A DNA stretch of 64,000 bases from Ferrovibrio sp. MS7 (GTDB lineage Bacteria > Pseudomonadota > Alphaproteobacteria > Ferrovibrionales > Ferrovibrionaceae), in the NCBI RefSeq assembly GCF_038404985.1, contig NZ_JBBKBA010000001.1:1-64000 (forward strand), written 5' to 3'. The notes under the pieces were generated by a model that saw only the letters and a program-made list of their open reading frames with translations, did no database searches and was not told the DNA's origin. Below, piece by piece: positions 1-9,067 of this stretch; position 1 is the first letter of the stretch; every line of letters starts with the position of its first letter. The translations under genes and the position numbers were made by a program.

Positions 1-183
1 GCGGTCGCAGATATCGAGCTGCACGAAGCGGTGCAGGCCGGGATTGGGCAGGTTGGCGATGTTGTCCAGGTTGGCGGCATAGGTCAGCTTGTCCACCGTC
101 ACCACCGACTCGCCAGCCGCATTTAGCTGCCGCACCAGCGCCGAGCCGATGAACCCGGCACCACCGGTTACGATTACCGTCAT
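1..183 (-). CDS. rfbB: dTDP-glucose 4,6-dehydratase, N-terminal fragment
   Basis: Only the first 61 codons lie in the window; the rest runs off the left edge. The N-terminus has the Rossmann motif TGGAGFIGS, then VVTVDKLTYAANLDNI and LDICDR, which is the typical opening of RfbB/RmlB, an extended SDR enzyme. RfbB converts dTDP-glucose to dTDP-4-keto-6-deoxyglucose, the precursor of dTDP-L-rhamnose and related sugars, in the cytoplasm. The ATG is preceded by a strong ribosome site (GAGGAGG). The gene lies 47 nt downstream of gmd on the same strand, so the two are probably co-transcribed. The motif match is clear; that the distal part is intact cannot be seen. Confidence 0.88.
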   Translation of the reverse strand, partial: MTVIVTGGAGFIGSALVRQLNAAGESVVTVDKLTYAANLDNIANLPNPGLHRFVQLDICDR

Positions 184-230
184 CGCCTCGCCTCCTCAAC
201 GCGCCCCGCCCGTGCTATTAGACAGCAGCT

Positions 231-1286
231 TTATTCGGCTACAGGGTTGTGCGCCAGCTTCATGTCAGCCGCCACCATATCGGCGATCATCTGGCGGAAG
301 CTGATCCTGGGCTTCCAGCCCAGAATGGTATTCGCCCGCTCAGGGTTGCCGAGCAGGTAATCCACTTCGGTGGGGCGGAAATAACGCGGGTCGATCTGCA
401 CCAGAATATCGCCGGTCTTGGCATTGACGCCAACTTCCTCAAGCTCGCTGCCGCGCCACTCGATCCTGACATCGGCCTCTGCGAAAGCCAGTTCGACAAA
501 TTCGCGCACGGTATGCGCCTCGCCGGTGGCCAGCACAAAATCATCCGGCTTGTCATGCTGCAGGATGCGCCACATGCCCTCGACATAATCACGGGCATCG
601 CCCCAATCACGCAGTGAGTTCAAATTGCCGAGATACAGCCGGTCCTGCTTCCCGGTCACGATGGCGGCCACCGCGCGGGTGATCTTGCGGGTGACGAATG
701 TCTCGCCGCGGGTCGGCCCTTCATGATTGAACAGGATACCGTTCGACGCGAACATGCCATAGGCTTCACGGTAGTTTCGCGTGATCCAGTAGGCGTAAAG
801 CTTGGCGGCGGCATAGGGGCTGCGCGGCTCGAAAGGCGTATATTCGGATTGCGGCGGCTTGGCATTGCCATACAATTCCGAGGTCGATGCCTGATAGAAG
901 CGCACCTTGTCGTTCAAGCGCAGGATACGGATCGCTTCCAGAAGGCGCAGCGTGCCCAGCGCGTCCGAATTAGCGGTGTATTCCGGCGTCTCGAAACTGA
1001 CCTGCACATGGCTTTGCGCCGCCAGGTTATAAATCTCGTCCGGCTGCACTTCCTGAACCACACGGATCAGGTTGGTGGCATCGGTAAGATCGCCATAGTG
1101 CAGGAACAGATTGACGCCGGACGTATGCGGATCCTGGTAAAGATGCTCGATACGGCCAGTATTGAAGGATGCGGAGCGGCGCTTCAGGCCGTGAACCACA
1201 TATCCTTTCTGCAATAGCAGTTCCGCCAGCAAGGCACCGTCTTGACCCGTTACGCCCGTGATAAAGGCGACTTTCTTCTTATCCAT
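231..1286 (-). CDS. gmd: GDP-mannose 4,6-dehydratase
   Basis: The protein has 351 residues, the usual Gmd length. It is an extended SDR enzyme that turns GDP-D-mannose into GDP-4-keto-6-deoxy-D-mannose, the precursor of GDP-L-fucose and GDP-D-rhamnose. Visible motifs are the nucleotide loop TGVTGQDG (residues 10-17), [13 protein letters not shown], the catalytic STSELYG and [10 protein letters not shown] (YxxxK), and the [16 protein letters not shown] segment diagnostic of Gmd. It diverges from manC across a 448-bp AT-rich region and reads towards rfbB. Its product can be finished by the GDP-L-fucose synthase at 24159. A second, divergent Gmd-like gene lies at 15027. Confidence 0.95.
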   Translation of the reverse strand: MDKKKVAFITGVTGQDGALLAELLLQKGYVVHGLKRRSASFNTGRIEHLYQDPHTSGVNLFLHYGDLTDATNLIRVVQEVQPDEIYNLAAQSHVQVSFETPEYTANSDALGTLRLLEAIRILRLNDKVRFYQASTSELYGNAKPPQSEYTPFEPRSPYAAAKLYAYWITRNYREAYGMFASNGILFNHEGPTRGETFVTRKITRAVAAIVTGKQDRLYLGNLNSLRDWGDARDYVEGMWRILQHDKPDDFVLATGEAHTVREFVELAFAEADVRIEWRGSELEEVGVNAKTGDILVQIDPRYFRPTEVDYLLGNPERANTILGWKPRISFRQMIADMVAADMKLAHNPVAE

Positions 1287-1734
1287 ACAGCAAGCTTTTT
1301 CTATGCAGGTTAAAGAACAAGACGTTATATTTCATTTTTTTGGGTTGAGCCAAGCCGTAGCATGAAGTCGAGCAATTGCCTCCGTATTAAACCTTAAGGT
1401 TGCGGCGCACGCTGCAAACATGTAAATGCCAACCGAATACTTTCGCTTAGCTCTGAGTTCTATATATGCAATCTGTCCACTATTATGCCCATTTTATGGA
1501 GAGAATCTATAACTTTTGAGACATAAAAAAGTCTTATGGAATAGCATTAGGGTTGCTCAGATGCTATACGACCAGTCGATACAATTCTTCCATGGCCTTG
1601 AACGAAGGCGACCACTTGCTGGGCTGGAGCGTTTAGTTTACGAAATCTACAGTTTGTTTCTCTAATCTAGCCTCAGCTATTAAAGCAGCGGACAAATCAT
1701 AGATTTTTATTATTTGGATGAAGAAACGGCCATT
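1287..1734. promoter_or_regulatory. AT-rich divergent intergenic region between gmd and manC
   Basis: This 448-bp stretch has no convincing gene. It is much richer in A and T than its flanks and contains many TATA-like hexamers, so no single promoter could be chosen. It must carry the promoters for gmd (leftward) and manC (rightward). I saw no clear operator, tRNA or terminator in it. Confidence 0.5.
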
Positions 1735-3189
1735 ATGACAACAGCAGCCATTATTGTCCCCGTGGTTCTTTGCGGCGGTACCGGCACCAGACTTTGGCCT
1801 TTATCGCGCCGGGCGCTGCCCAAACAATTCCTTGCAATGGATGGCGAAGCCACCATGTTGCAGGAAACCGCCGCCCGGCTGAGCAATCCGGCACTGGAAC
1901 CCACTTGGTATGTATGCAGCGACGAGCATCGTTTCATGATCGCCGAACAGCTGCGCCGCACCGGGCTGCCAATGGGGAAGATTCTGCTTGAGCCGGCGGC
2001 CCGCGGCACCGCGCCGGCGGCGGCCATAGCCGCCCTGGCCTGCCTCGCCCAATATGACGGCGCGGATAACGACCCGCTGCTGCTGGTGGCGCCGGCCGAT
2101 CATGTTGTGCGCGATGCCGGCACCTTGCTCAACACCATCCTGGCGGCGGCCGACGCCGCCCGGGCCGGCCATATGGTGGTTTTCGGCATCGAGCCGGATG
2201 CGCCGGAAACCGGTTACGGCTATATCAAGGCCGGCGCCGCCCTGGCGCATCAATCAGCCGGCGCCGCGGCAACCGCCCGCCATGTCGACCGCTTTGTGGA
2301 AAAGCCGGATCGCGCCCGCGCCGAAGCCTTCCTGGCCGAAGGCAGCTATTACTGGAATAGCGGCATCTTCCTGTTTTCCGCCCGGCGCTTCCTGGCCGAA
2401 CTGGAACAGCATCGCCCGGATATCCTGGCGGCCTGCACGGCAGCGGCGCAAAACCTGCTAACCGATGCCGATTTTGTCCGCGTCGATGCCGGGGCTTTTG
2501 CCGCCTGCCCGTCCGACGCCATCGACACCGCGGTGATGGAACGCACCAGCAAGGCCACCGTGCTGCTGTTGAGCGCCGGCTGGAGCGATGTTGGCACCTG
2601 GTCGGCGCTGTGGGATATCGGCAGCCGCGACGACGACGACAATGTGACACGCGGCAATGTCCACGCCATCGACTGCACCCGCTCATATCTGCGCAGCGAA
2701 GGACCGCTGATCGCCGCCCTGGGCGTATCCGATCTGCTGGTGGTGGCCACCGATGATGCCGTGCTGGTGGCGCCACGCGACCGGGCGCAGGATTTGCGCC
2801 AGGTTGTTGATCGCTTGAAACAGGCGCAATGCGAAGAAGTGGAGCAAAGCGCCACGGTTTACCGGCCGTGGGGCTACTTCCGGCGCATCGATGCCGGCGC
2901 GCGTTTCCAGGTCAAGCATATCATGGTCAATCCGGGCGCCAGTCTGTCGTTGCAGATGCATCATCACCGCGCCGAACATTGGGTGGTGGTCAGCGGCACG
3001 GCCCGCGTGGTGCGCGGCGACGATACTTTCCTGCTATCGGAAAACCAGTCGACCTATATTCCGATCGGCGTGACGCACCGGCTGGAGAATCCCGGCCGGC
3101 TGCCGCTGTCGCTGATCGAAATCCAGTCCGGCAGCTATCTGGGCGAGGATGATATCGTGCGCTTCCAGGATACGTTCGGGCGCGTCTGA
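1735..3189 (+). CDS. manC: Bifunctional mannose-1-phosphate guanylyltransferase / mannose-6-phosphate isomerase
   Basis: The 484-residue protein matches the two-domain ManC/AlgA family. It makes GDP-mannose from mannose-1-phosphate and GTP, and the C-terminal cupin isomerises fructose-6-phosphate to mannose-6-phosphate. The N-terminal nucleotidyltransferase has GGTGTRLWPLSR near residues 12-23 and FVEKPD near residue 187. The cupin begins around residue 375 with YRPWGYF and contains the metal-binding QMHHHRAEHW stretch. I chose the ATG at 1735; the frame stays open to a TTG at 1714, but that would add seven residues before the usual start. It converges with the phosphomannomutase gene, which supplies its substrate. 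Confidence 0.94.
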   Translation: MTTAAIIVPVVLCGGTGTRLWPLSRRALPKQFLAMDGEATMLQETAARLSNPALEPTWYVCSDEHRFMIAEQLRRTGLPMGKILLEPAARGTAPAAAIAALACLAQYDGADNDPLLLVAPADHVVRDAGTLLNTILAAADAARAGHMVVFGIEPDAPETGYGYIKAGAALAHQSAGAAATARHVDRFVEKPDRARAEAFLAEGSYYWNSGIFLFSARRFLAELEQHRPDILAACTAAAQNLLTDADFVRVDAGAFAACPSDAIDTAVMERTSKATVLLLSAGWSDVGTWSALWDIGSRDDDDNVTRGNVHAIDCTRSYLRSEGPLIAALGVSDLLVVATDDAVLVAPRDRAQDLRQVVDRLKQAQCEEVEQSATVYRPWGYFRRIDAGARFQVKHIMVNPGASLSLQMHHHRAEHWVVVSGTARVVRGDDTFLLSENQSTYIPIGVTHRLENPGRLPLSLIEIQSGSYLGEDDIVRFQDTFGRV

Positions 3190-3215
3190 GCAGACCGCAG
3201 CTCGCCGGCGCCCCC

Positions 3216-4598
3216 TCAATAGCCGGCAGGCCGGGCGATGCCGCAGGCGTCGAGATGCTGCCAAAGCGAGGCGAGCAGGATCGGCAGCCCTTCCGGCGCC
3301 GTGGCCTCGCAGCGCGCCACCAGCACCGCCTGTGTGTTGGAGGCGCGCAACAGCCACCAGCCATGCTCGGTATCGGTGCGGATGCCGTCCACGGCATTGA
3401 AGGCCGTGCCGGCGGCATGCAGCCGCTCACGCACCTCTGCAATCACATCGAATTTGCGTGAATCGGCGCAATCGATGCGGATTTCCGGCGTGTTGTAGAG
3501 CTTGGGCAGGCGCTTGCGCCAATCGGCCAGGCCCTGATCCGGCCAACCGGCAACAATGCCGAGCAGCCGTATCGCGGCATAAAGCGCATCGTCGAAGCCA
3601 TAATAGCGGTCGGCGAAAAAGATATGGCCGCTCATCTCGCCGGCCAGCGGCGAGCCAATATCGGCCATCATGGTTTTGATGAGCGAATGCCCGGTGCGCC
3701 CCATCACCGCCTTGCCGCCCAGCTTGTCGACCTGATCGAAAAACACCTTCGATGCCTTCACATCGGCAATGATCGGAGCGCCCGGCCGATCCGCCAAAAT
3801 CTGTTCGGCAAAAGCGATCAGCAATTTATCGCCCCATAGAATCTCGCCCTCGCCATCCACCACGCCGATGCGGTCGCCATCGCCATCAAAAGCAATGCCG
3901 AGATCGGCACCCTGGGCGCGCACCGCGGCAATCAGATCGATCAGGTTGTGCGGCTCGGTCGGATCGGGATGATGATTGGGGAAACTGCCGTCGATCTCGC
4001 CATAGAGAACCGTGTTCTGGCCCGGCAGGCGCTGCGCCAGCGCCGTCGCCACCGCGCCAGCGGCGCCATTGCCGCAATCCCAGACCACACGCAGCGGCCG
4101 GCCCGGCGTGAAATCCTGCAGCAGCCGCTGCACATATTCCTCGAATACCGAAGCCTCCGTTGCCAGGCCGTCGCCCTGCTCGCAATCCCCGGCGGCAGCC
4201 AGCCGGCCGATATCGAGAATATCGGCGCCAAAAAACGGCTTGTTGCCAAACACCATCTTGAAGCCGTTGTGATTGGCCGGATTATGCGAGCCGGTAACCA
4301 TGATGCCGCCATCGGCATGCCGTGCCTTGGCGGCGTAATACAGCATCGGCGTGGGGCCGCAGCCGATCTGCACCGCCGTGCAGCCGGTGCTGGTCAGGCC
4401 GCGCACCAGGGCGGCGGCCATTGCCGGGCTGGAAAGCCGGCCATCCCAGCCGACGCAGACGACGCCGCCGCCGGCGCGGCGCACACGGGTGCCGAAAGCG
4501 CGGCCGATCGCATCGGCATCGGCTTCCCACAGGGTTTCGCCGACAATGCCGCGAATATCGTATTCGCGCAGAATGCTCTTATGGAAAACATGCGTCAT
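3216..4598 (-). CDS. manB: Phosphomannomutase/phosphoglucomutase
   Basis: The 460-residue alpha-D-phosphohexomutase interconverts mannose-6-phosphate and mannose-1-phosphate (and probably the glucose phosphates) in the cytoplasm, feeding ManC. Diagnostic motifs are the phosphoserine loop TGSHNP (Ser at about residue 104), the metal site DGDGDR (about 238-243) and the sugar-binding GEMSGH. The N-terminal REYDIRG is typical of AlgC/ManB. I chose the ATG at 4598, preceded by GGGG, over a TTG 21 nt upstream. It is 26 nt from the manC stop and convergent with it. Whether mannose or glucose phosphate is the preferred substrate cannot be told from sequence. Confidence 0.92.
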   Translation of the reverse strand: MTHVFHKSILREYDIRGIVGETLWEADADAIGRAFGTRVRRAGGGVVCVGWDGRLSSPAMAAALVRGLTSTGCTAVQIGCGPTPMLYYAAKARHADGGIMVTGSHNPANHNGFKMVFGNKPFFGADILDIGRLAAAGDCEQGDGLATEASVFEEYVQRLLQDFTPGRPLRVVWDCGNGAAGAVATALAQRLPGQNTVLYGEIDGSFPNHHPDPTEPHNLIDLIAAVRAQGADLGIAFDGDGDRIGVVDGEGEILWGDKLLIAFAEQILADRPGAPIIADVKASKVFFDQVDKLGGKAVMGRTGHSLIKTMMADIGSPLAGEMSGHIFFADRYYGFDDALYAAIRLLGIVAGWPDQGLADWRKRLPKLYNTPEIRIDCADSRKFDVIAEVRERLHAAGTAFNAVDGIRTDTEHGWWLLRASNTQAVLVARCEATAPEGLPILLASLWQHLDACGIARPAGY

Positions 4599-4635
4599 GG
4601 CAATGCCCCGGAATAACAATCGGCACCGCGCCGGC

Positions 4636-6006
4636 TTATGCCTGCGGCTTGGTGGCAGACAGAGAATTCACGATGTGGGCAGCCACCTTCTTGCCTTCAC
4701 GAATGGCATAATTGGTGCCCCGATCCTCAGGGTAGACCTGCGCCATGGTGGAAATCAGCACATTCTCAAGCGGCGTCTGCATGCCGGGCACGATCTTGGA
4801 ATAATGCTTCTCCACGATCGGCTGGGCGTAATCCGCACGCCAGACATAATGCTGCTTGATCCAAGATTTCTCCATCGCCGGAAACATGCGCTTTAGATGC
4901 GGCATGGCGAATTCGAGCAATTCGTCATCCGGCATGGTGTAGAACGCATCGGTGGCCGGCAGATAGCGCGACAGATAGACGATATGGCTGTTGCCGTAAT
5001 ATTGCGGCGGCTCAAAATTAGTGTGTTCGATCACGCCGACAAAGGGAAAGCCGGGATCGTTTACGTTGAGCCAGTAGGTACTCGACAAGCTGCGGTCGAG
5101 TTGCAGCACCAGGCAGATATTGGCCAGATACTGCACCCTCCGCAGCGCCTGTAGATAGGTTTCCGGCGCGGCATCCCGCAACAGATCAGCCGCGTCGGGC
5201 AAAGCCGTTGTCAGCAGCACGCTCTTGGCCTTGTAGATACCCTTCGAGGTTTCCACCGCCAAGGCGCGACCATTTTCGGCGATCACCCGCTGGGCGGATT
5301 GACCGGTTTCGATACGGCCGCCGCGACGCAGGATTTCCTCGCCCATATGCCGCGCCAGGGCGGCGAAGCCGCCACGGTAATAGGCCAGCATCTCCTTGCC
5401 GCTATTGGCGCGGCTGCCGCCACGCAGCACCAGCTTTTTCCAAAACCAGACGGCGGAAATCGTATCGGCGAAAACACCGAACTTGCCCACCAGCAGCGGC
5501 TCCCAAACCACCTTGAATACCTTCTCGCCGAACAATTCGAGCAGCCATTCGCGCGACGAGCGGTTTTCCAACTGCATCCAGTCTCGCACTTGGCGTGCTC
5601 GCAGCACGCCGATGCCAAGCCGTATACGTTCCAGGAATGGCAAGGCGCTGAACCGCAGCAGGTCGACCGGCGTGCTTAGACGGAAAAAATTATTCGAGAA
5701 ATACATGCCGGTGCGCGCTTCATGCGTCACCACCGAATCGGTGCGCCCAAGCTCGGCCACCAGATCGGTCACTTCACGGTCGCTGACAAACCAGTGATGA
5801 TAGAATTTCTCCAGTTCGAAGCCGCCGATATCGAAGCCGCCGGCCAGGCCGCCAAGCGACGCATCCTGCTCTAGCAGCAGTACCGAGCGGCCCTGGCGCG
5901 TCAGATCGAGCGCGGCCGAGAGGCCGGTGAAACCGCCGCCGACGATCAGGCAGTCAACCGCTGCGTCTTCGGCGGCTTGAGTTGTCGGGAGAGTTGCTTG
6001 CGTCAT
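4636..6006 (-). CDS. FAD-dependent amine-oxidase-like oxidoreductase
   Basis: The 456-residue flavoprotein has a GxGxxG FAD loop (GGGFTGLSAAL, from residue 23), an acidic second-strand end and GGLAGGF, the pattern shared by protoporphyrinogen oxidase, phytoene desaturase and UDP-galactopyranose mutase relatives. No membrane segment or signal peptide is obvious. The ATG overlaps the stop of the GtrA gene (ATGA), so translation is probably coupled. A place in a GtrA/GtrB cassette suggests a redox step on a polyprenol-linked sugar or on the polyprenol itself, but that is inference. The true substrate is unknown. The open frame extends upstream, but the ATG at 6006 fits the family N-terminus. Confidence 0.75.
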   Translation of the reverse strand: MTQATLPTTQAAEDAAVDCLIVGGGFTGLSAALDLTRQGRSVLLLEQDASLGGLAGGFDIGGFELEKFYHHWFVSDREVTDLVAELGRTDSVVTHEARTGMYFSNNFFRLSTPVDLLRFSALPFLERIRLGIGVLRARQVRDWMQLENRSSREWLLELFGEKVFKVVWEPLLVGKFGVFADTISAVWFWKKLVLRGGSRANSGKEMLAYYRGGFAALARHMGEEILRRGGRIETGQSAQRVIAENGRALAVETSKGIYKAKSVLLTTALPDAADLLRDAAPETYLQALRRVQYLANICLVLQLDRSLSSTYWLNVNDPGFPFVGVIEHTNFEPPQYYGNSHIVYLSRYLPATDAFYTMPDDELLEFAMPHLKRMFPAMEKSWIKQHYVWRADYAQPIVEKHYSKIVPGMQTPLENVLISTMAQVYPEDRGTNYAIREGKKVAAHIVNSLSATKPQA

Positions 6007-6416
6007 GGAGTAGCCTGAGCTGATTTGAATGTAATCAGGCGGTTCAGGCTGAATTGCAGTACCAGAACAACGCCAAGGGTGAGAAGTTTTGCCAGAATCG
6101 GATGGATGGCCAGCCTGTCGATCATCCACCACAGCATCGCGGTGGAGACCAGATAGCCGGTGAAGGCGACACCGCAGAAAACCGCAAGCCGCAAGAGCGG
6201 CCGGTCGAAAACCTTGAAGGTGAAAGCGCGGTTGAGCACAAAACTGAGAAGCGTGCCGCCGGCATAACCGGCCAGATTGGCGAACTGGTACCATATGCCG
6301 GCCTGTATCAGCACGGAATAGAGTATAAAATCCATTGCCACACCACTGCCGCCGCACAACGCATAGAGTACAAACTGCCGCAAGGCAGGATTATTGAGCA
6401 TTTTCATCTTCAACAT
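6003..6416 (-). CDS. GtrA-family membrane protein (putative polyprenol-sugar flippase)
   Basis: A small integral membrane protein of about 137 residues with four predicted hydrophobic segments. The first follows NNPALRQFVLYALCGGSG, and a late one contains a charged tail FSLNRLITFKS; both are characteristic of GtrA/DPMS-like proteins. The family is proposed to flip undecaprenyl-phosphate-linked sugars across the inner membrane. It overlaps the upstream GtrB-like glycosyltransferase by 26 nt and the downstream oxidoreductase by 4 nt. The start is uncertain: ATG codons at 6416, 6407 and 6401 and a GTG at 6422 are all in frame. Confidence 0.85.
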   Translation of the reverse strand: MLKMKMLNNPALRQFVLYALCGGSGVAMDFILYSVLIQAGIWYQFANLAGYAGGTLLSFVLNRAFTFKVFDRPLLRLAVFCGVAFTGYLVSTAMLWWMIDRLAIHPILAKLLTLGVVLVLQFSLNRLITFKSAQATP

Positions 6417-7350
6417 TAGCACTGGCCGCGACCGTATATTGGGGCTTGCCGGTCAGCATCATGAAAATATTGCCGATATATTCGCCAACAATACCGATGC
6501 AGGAAAGCTGTGCTCCGCCCAGGATCAGCGAGGCGACAACCACGGAAGACCAGCCGACCGGCATGGCATTCCAGGTGAAACGCTGTACCACCAGCAGAAT
6601 GGCCAGCACAAGGCCGCTAAAGGACAGCAACAGCCCCATCAGCATGGCAATGCGCAGCGGAATAATGGTGGTGGAGGTCGACATCCGCATCAGCAGCCGG
6701 GTGGATTTCAGCAGGCTGTAGCCGCCGGTGCCATGCAGGCGCGGATGATGCTTGGCCTCGACCGAGGTGATGTTGCGCGTTAAGCTGAGGATGATGCTGT
6801 CGATATAGATCGACACGCCGCGGTATTTCACGATCTCGTCGGCGAGTTCGCGCGAAAAAGCCTTGAACGGCGACAGGTAAAGGTCTTTCGGCTTGCGCAG
6901 CAGAATGCGCGCCAGCATGTCGTTGAACTTACTGCCCAGGCGCTTCCACAGCGCATGATGCCGGGCCGGAAATTTCGCATAACAAACATCGAAACCGTTG
7001 CGCACCTGCTCGCACAGCATGGCGATATCATCCGGCGCATGCTGCAGGTCGTCGTCCATGGTGACGACTATCTTGCCGCGCACGGCATTTAGGCCGGCCA
7101 TGATGGCATTATGCTGGCCAACATTGTGGCGCAGGTTGAAACCGCGCACCATCGGATTGGTCTTGCACAATTCGACGATCACCTGCCAGCTGTTATCCGG
7201 CCCGCAATCATGCACCAGGATCACTTCGAAGGAGCGATCCTGCAAGGCTTCGCGAATCCTGGCGATAAGATCTGGAAGTATTTTTTCGCTTCTATAAACA
7301 GGAATGACTATGGATATGTCATATTTCTTTGACCTAACCATGGCGGACAT
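6391..7350 (-). CDS. GtrB/ArnC-like polyprenyl-phosphate glycosyltransferase (GT2)
   Basis: This 319-residue membrane-anchored GT2 enzyme resembles dolichol- and undecaprenyl-phosphate glycosyltransferases. It has the N-terminal nucleotide-sugar fold (SIVIPVYRSEKIL), a DDDLQH metal site near residue 97, and two C-terminal transmembrane segments at about 230-250 and 262-290. Family knowledge says such enzymes load one sugar onto a polyprenyl phosphate on the cytoplasmic face. The GtrA gene follows at once and could flip the product. It overlaps the preceding SDR gene by 17 nt. The start is at 7350 or an in-frame ATG at 7341. The sugar cannot be named. Confidence 0.87.
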   Translation of the reverse strand: MSAMVRSKKYDISIVIPVYRSEKILPDLIARIREALQDRSFEVILVHDCGPDNSWQVIVELCKTNPMVRGFNLRHNVGQHNAIMAGLNAVRGKIVVTMDDDLQHAPDDIAMLCEQVRNGFDVCYAKFPARHHALWKRLGSKFNDMLARILLRKPKDLYLSPFKAFSRELADEIVKYRGVSIYIDSIILSLTRNITSVEAKHHPRLHGTGGYSLLKSTRLLMRMSTSTTIIPLRIAMLMGLLLSFSGLVLAILLVVQRFTWNAMPVGWSSVVVASLILGGAQLSCIGIVGEYIGNIFMMLTGKPQYTVAASANVEDENAQ

Positions 7351-8026
7351 AATACTTCCTTAGTATCTTTTCGAAGTAATTGCTGGGAAATTCTACTCCA
7401 GCAGCCGCCATTATAGCAGCCATATCAGTAGTATCAACATGATAGGGCGTACCCAGCGGCAGCACTTCATATTTGCCGACCCGGCCGAGAATAACCTCGA
7501 AAGCCCGCACAATATCCAGGGCGGTGACCGCGAAAGGCGGAAAGACATTCATGGCGCCGCTTGGCAAGGCTTCGTTATCAATTACATAGCTGCAAATCCG
7601 GCAGACATCTTCAATATCGAGCAGCGCCCGCGGCGCCCTGGCCCAAACGTTGAAACTTTCACCGGCCTTGATCTTGTCATGCAGAAAATTCGCCAAGGTA
7701 TTCGGATTGCCGATATTGCCGACAACCTGCGGCAGACGAAAAATATAATGCCGCGGCGCGGCGGCGGCGATCAGCGCCTCCATGGCCAGTTTATGCCTAG
7801 TATAACGGCTGTCCTGGCGCTCCGGATCAAAAATACTGCAGGTGCTGAAATAAACGAAAAGCCTGTCAACGCCGCACAGATGCCGCTCAAGCAAATTCTG
7901 CTCGCGGCTATAGGCGGCCTGATCGGTTTCGGCAGAATTCGAAACCCCGGAAGCAAAAATGACTATATCGTCCCTGCCGCTATATTTACGGAAACCTTGC
8001 GCAAGCAAGCCGCTGCCAACAATCAT
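7334..8026 (-). CDS. NAD-dependent epimerase/dehydratase-like SDR protein
   Basis: A short 230-residue SDR-fold protein with an N-terminal GSGLLAQGF nucleotide loop and a YTRHK (YxxxK) catalytic pair near residue 80. It lacks the length of a full extended SDR (about 310-350) and looks compact rather than broken, as the frame is intact and has a good ribosome site (GGGGGA). It opens the leftward SDR-GtrB-GtrA-oxidoreductase cassette and overlaps the glycosyltransferase start. It probably modifies a nucleotide sugar, but substrate and reaction cannot be assigned. Base composition near its 3' end is unusually AT-rich. Confidence 0.7.
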   Translation of the reverse strand: MIVGSGLLAQGFRKYSGRDDIVIFASGVSNSAETDQAAYSREQNLLERHLCGVDRLFVYFSTCSIFDPERQDSRYTRHKLAMEALIAAAAPRHYIFRLPQVVGNIGNPNTLANFLHDKIKAGESFNVWARAPRALLDIEDVCRICSYVIDNEALPSGAMNVFPPFAVTALDIVRAFEVILGRVGKYEVLPLGTPYHVDTTDMAAIMAAAGVEFPSNYFEKILRKYYVRHG

Positions 8027-8128
8027 TTTTAATCATTCCCCCGAACCACGCCGCCACCAGTATGTTGTTGGGTCGGTGAAGTTGCAACGCTCGTCGTTTT
8101 CAGGCCAGACAACCGGAATCCGGCGCGG

Positions 8129-8863
8129 TCATGCCCGCCTTGCCTGCAACCAGACGGAGCCGCCGAAAGGCAGCCCCAATCCATAGCGGTTCAGCCATTC
8201 TTCTTGGCGCGCAATGGAAAACAACGCCGTGTTGAGCCAGGGAGCGAGCGGCCGCACATCGCTGGCGGTCTGCATTTTACCGACGCTCATGCGGTGCAGC
8301 AGCATCAGGGGAAATAACAGGCTGTTCCAATAGCCCGCCGCCTCGATGGCAAACCCGGCCTGCCGCAGCCGCTGCATGGCCTGCCGCTTGGTGTAGCGGC
8401 GGACATTATGGACATGGATGTCATGCGGCGAATTCATCCAGGAATAAGCCGGCAGGTTGAGCAGAAGACGGCCGCCCGGCTTCAGGCAACGCAGGAATTC
8501 CGCCAAGGCGGCAGCTTGATCCACCCCGGCATGGCACAGTACATCGTCTGAAACGATGGCATCGAACGCAGCATCGCCAAACGGCATTGCATTGACCGAA
8601 CCTTCGGTCACCGGCAGGCCGGATTTGGCCCGCGCCATGCCGGCCGCCTCGGCATTGAATTCCAGGCCGTGCAACACCAGCGCCGGCATCTGCTGGCGCA
8701 GAAAACGCAACAGGCCACCGGTGCCACAGCCAGCATCCAGGACATGGCCGGTCGGGGCGAGCCGCAGCGCCGCGAGACGCTGCTGCTGGATACGGTGCAA
8801 AGCCCTGTACCACCACAACGTCTCCTCAACCGCGGCCATGCGGTCATATTCATCCTGATCCAT
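8129..8863 (-). CDS. Class I SAM-dependent methyltransferase
   Basis: The 244-residue protein has motif I VLDAGCGTGGLL (about residues 42-53), an acidic post-I position (HGLEFN), motif II (FDAIVSDDVLCH) and motif III (LKPGGRLLLNLPAY), the pattern of a class I methyltransferase. I chose the ATG at 8863, preceded by GGGCGGAAT; the open frame extends another 22 codons upstream. The context suggests methylation of a sugar or of an intermediate in surface glycan assembly, though a lipid or small-molecule acceptor is possible. It is divergent from the glycosyltransferase run that begins at 9068. Confidence 0.82.
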   Translation of the reverse strand: MDQDEYDRMAAVEETLWWYRALHRIQQQRLAALRLAPTGHVLDAGCGTGGLLRFLRQQMPALVLHGLEFNAEAAGMARAKSGLPVTEGSVNAMPFGDAAFDAIVSDDVLCHAGVDQAAALAEFLRCLKPGGRLLLNLPAYSWMNSPHDIHVHNVRRYTKRQAMQRLRQAGFAIEAAGYWNSLLFPLMLLHRMSVGKMQTASDVRPLAPWLNTALFSIARQEEWLNRYGLGLPFGGSVWLQARRA

Positions 8864-9067
8864 ATTCCGCCCAGCAGTCTCGGGAAAGCCGGCGCCGGCG
8901 CATGCATTGCTCCCGGCGGCCGGCCGCAAACTAATCGCGGGAAAGCCGATTTACAACGCCTATTGGTTCAGCATAAATTTCGGCGCTGCGTGAAACAGCG
9001 CCTGAAAATCTACACTTTTCTTCATAAAGCCCATAATATTTCCCGGCGTCAGGGAAAGGTCGCAACC

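Noticed and set aside
3190-3215. GCCGGC copies between manC and manB considered as a terminator
   Set aside because: GCCGGC is self-complementary and common in this GC-rich DNA; no T-run and no extended stem.
7334-8026. The short SDR gene considered as a truncated pseudogene
   Set aside because: The frame is intact, with a ribosome site, a catalytic YxxxK and coupled overlap to the next gene.
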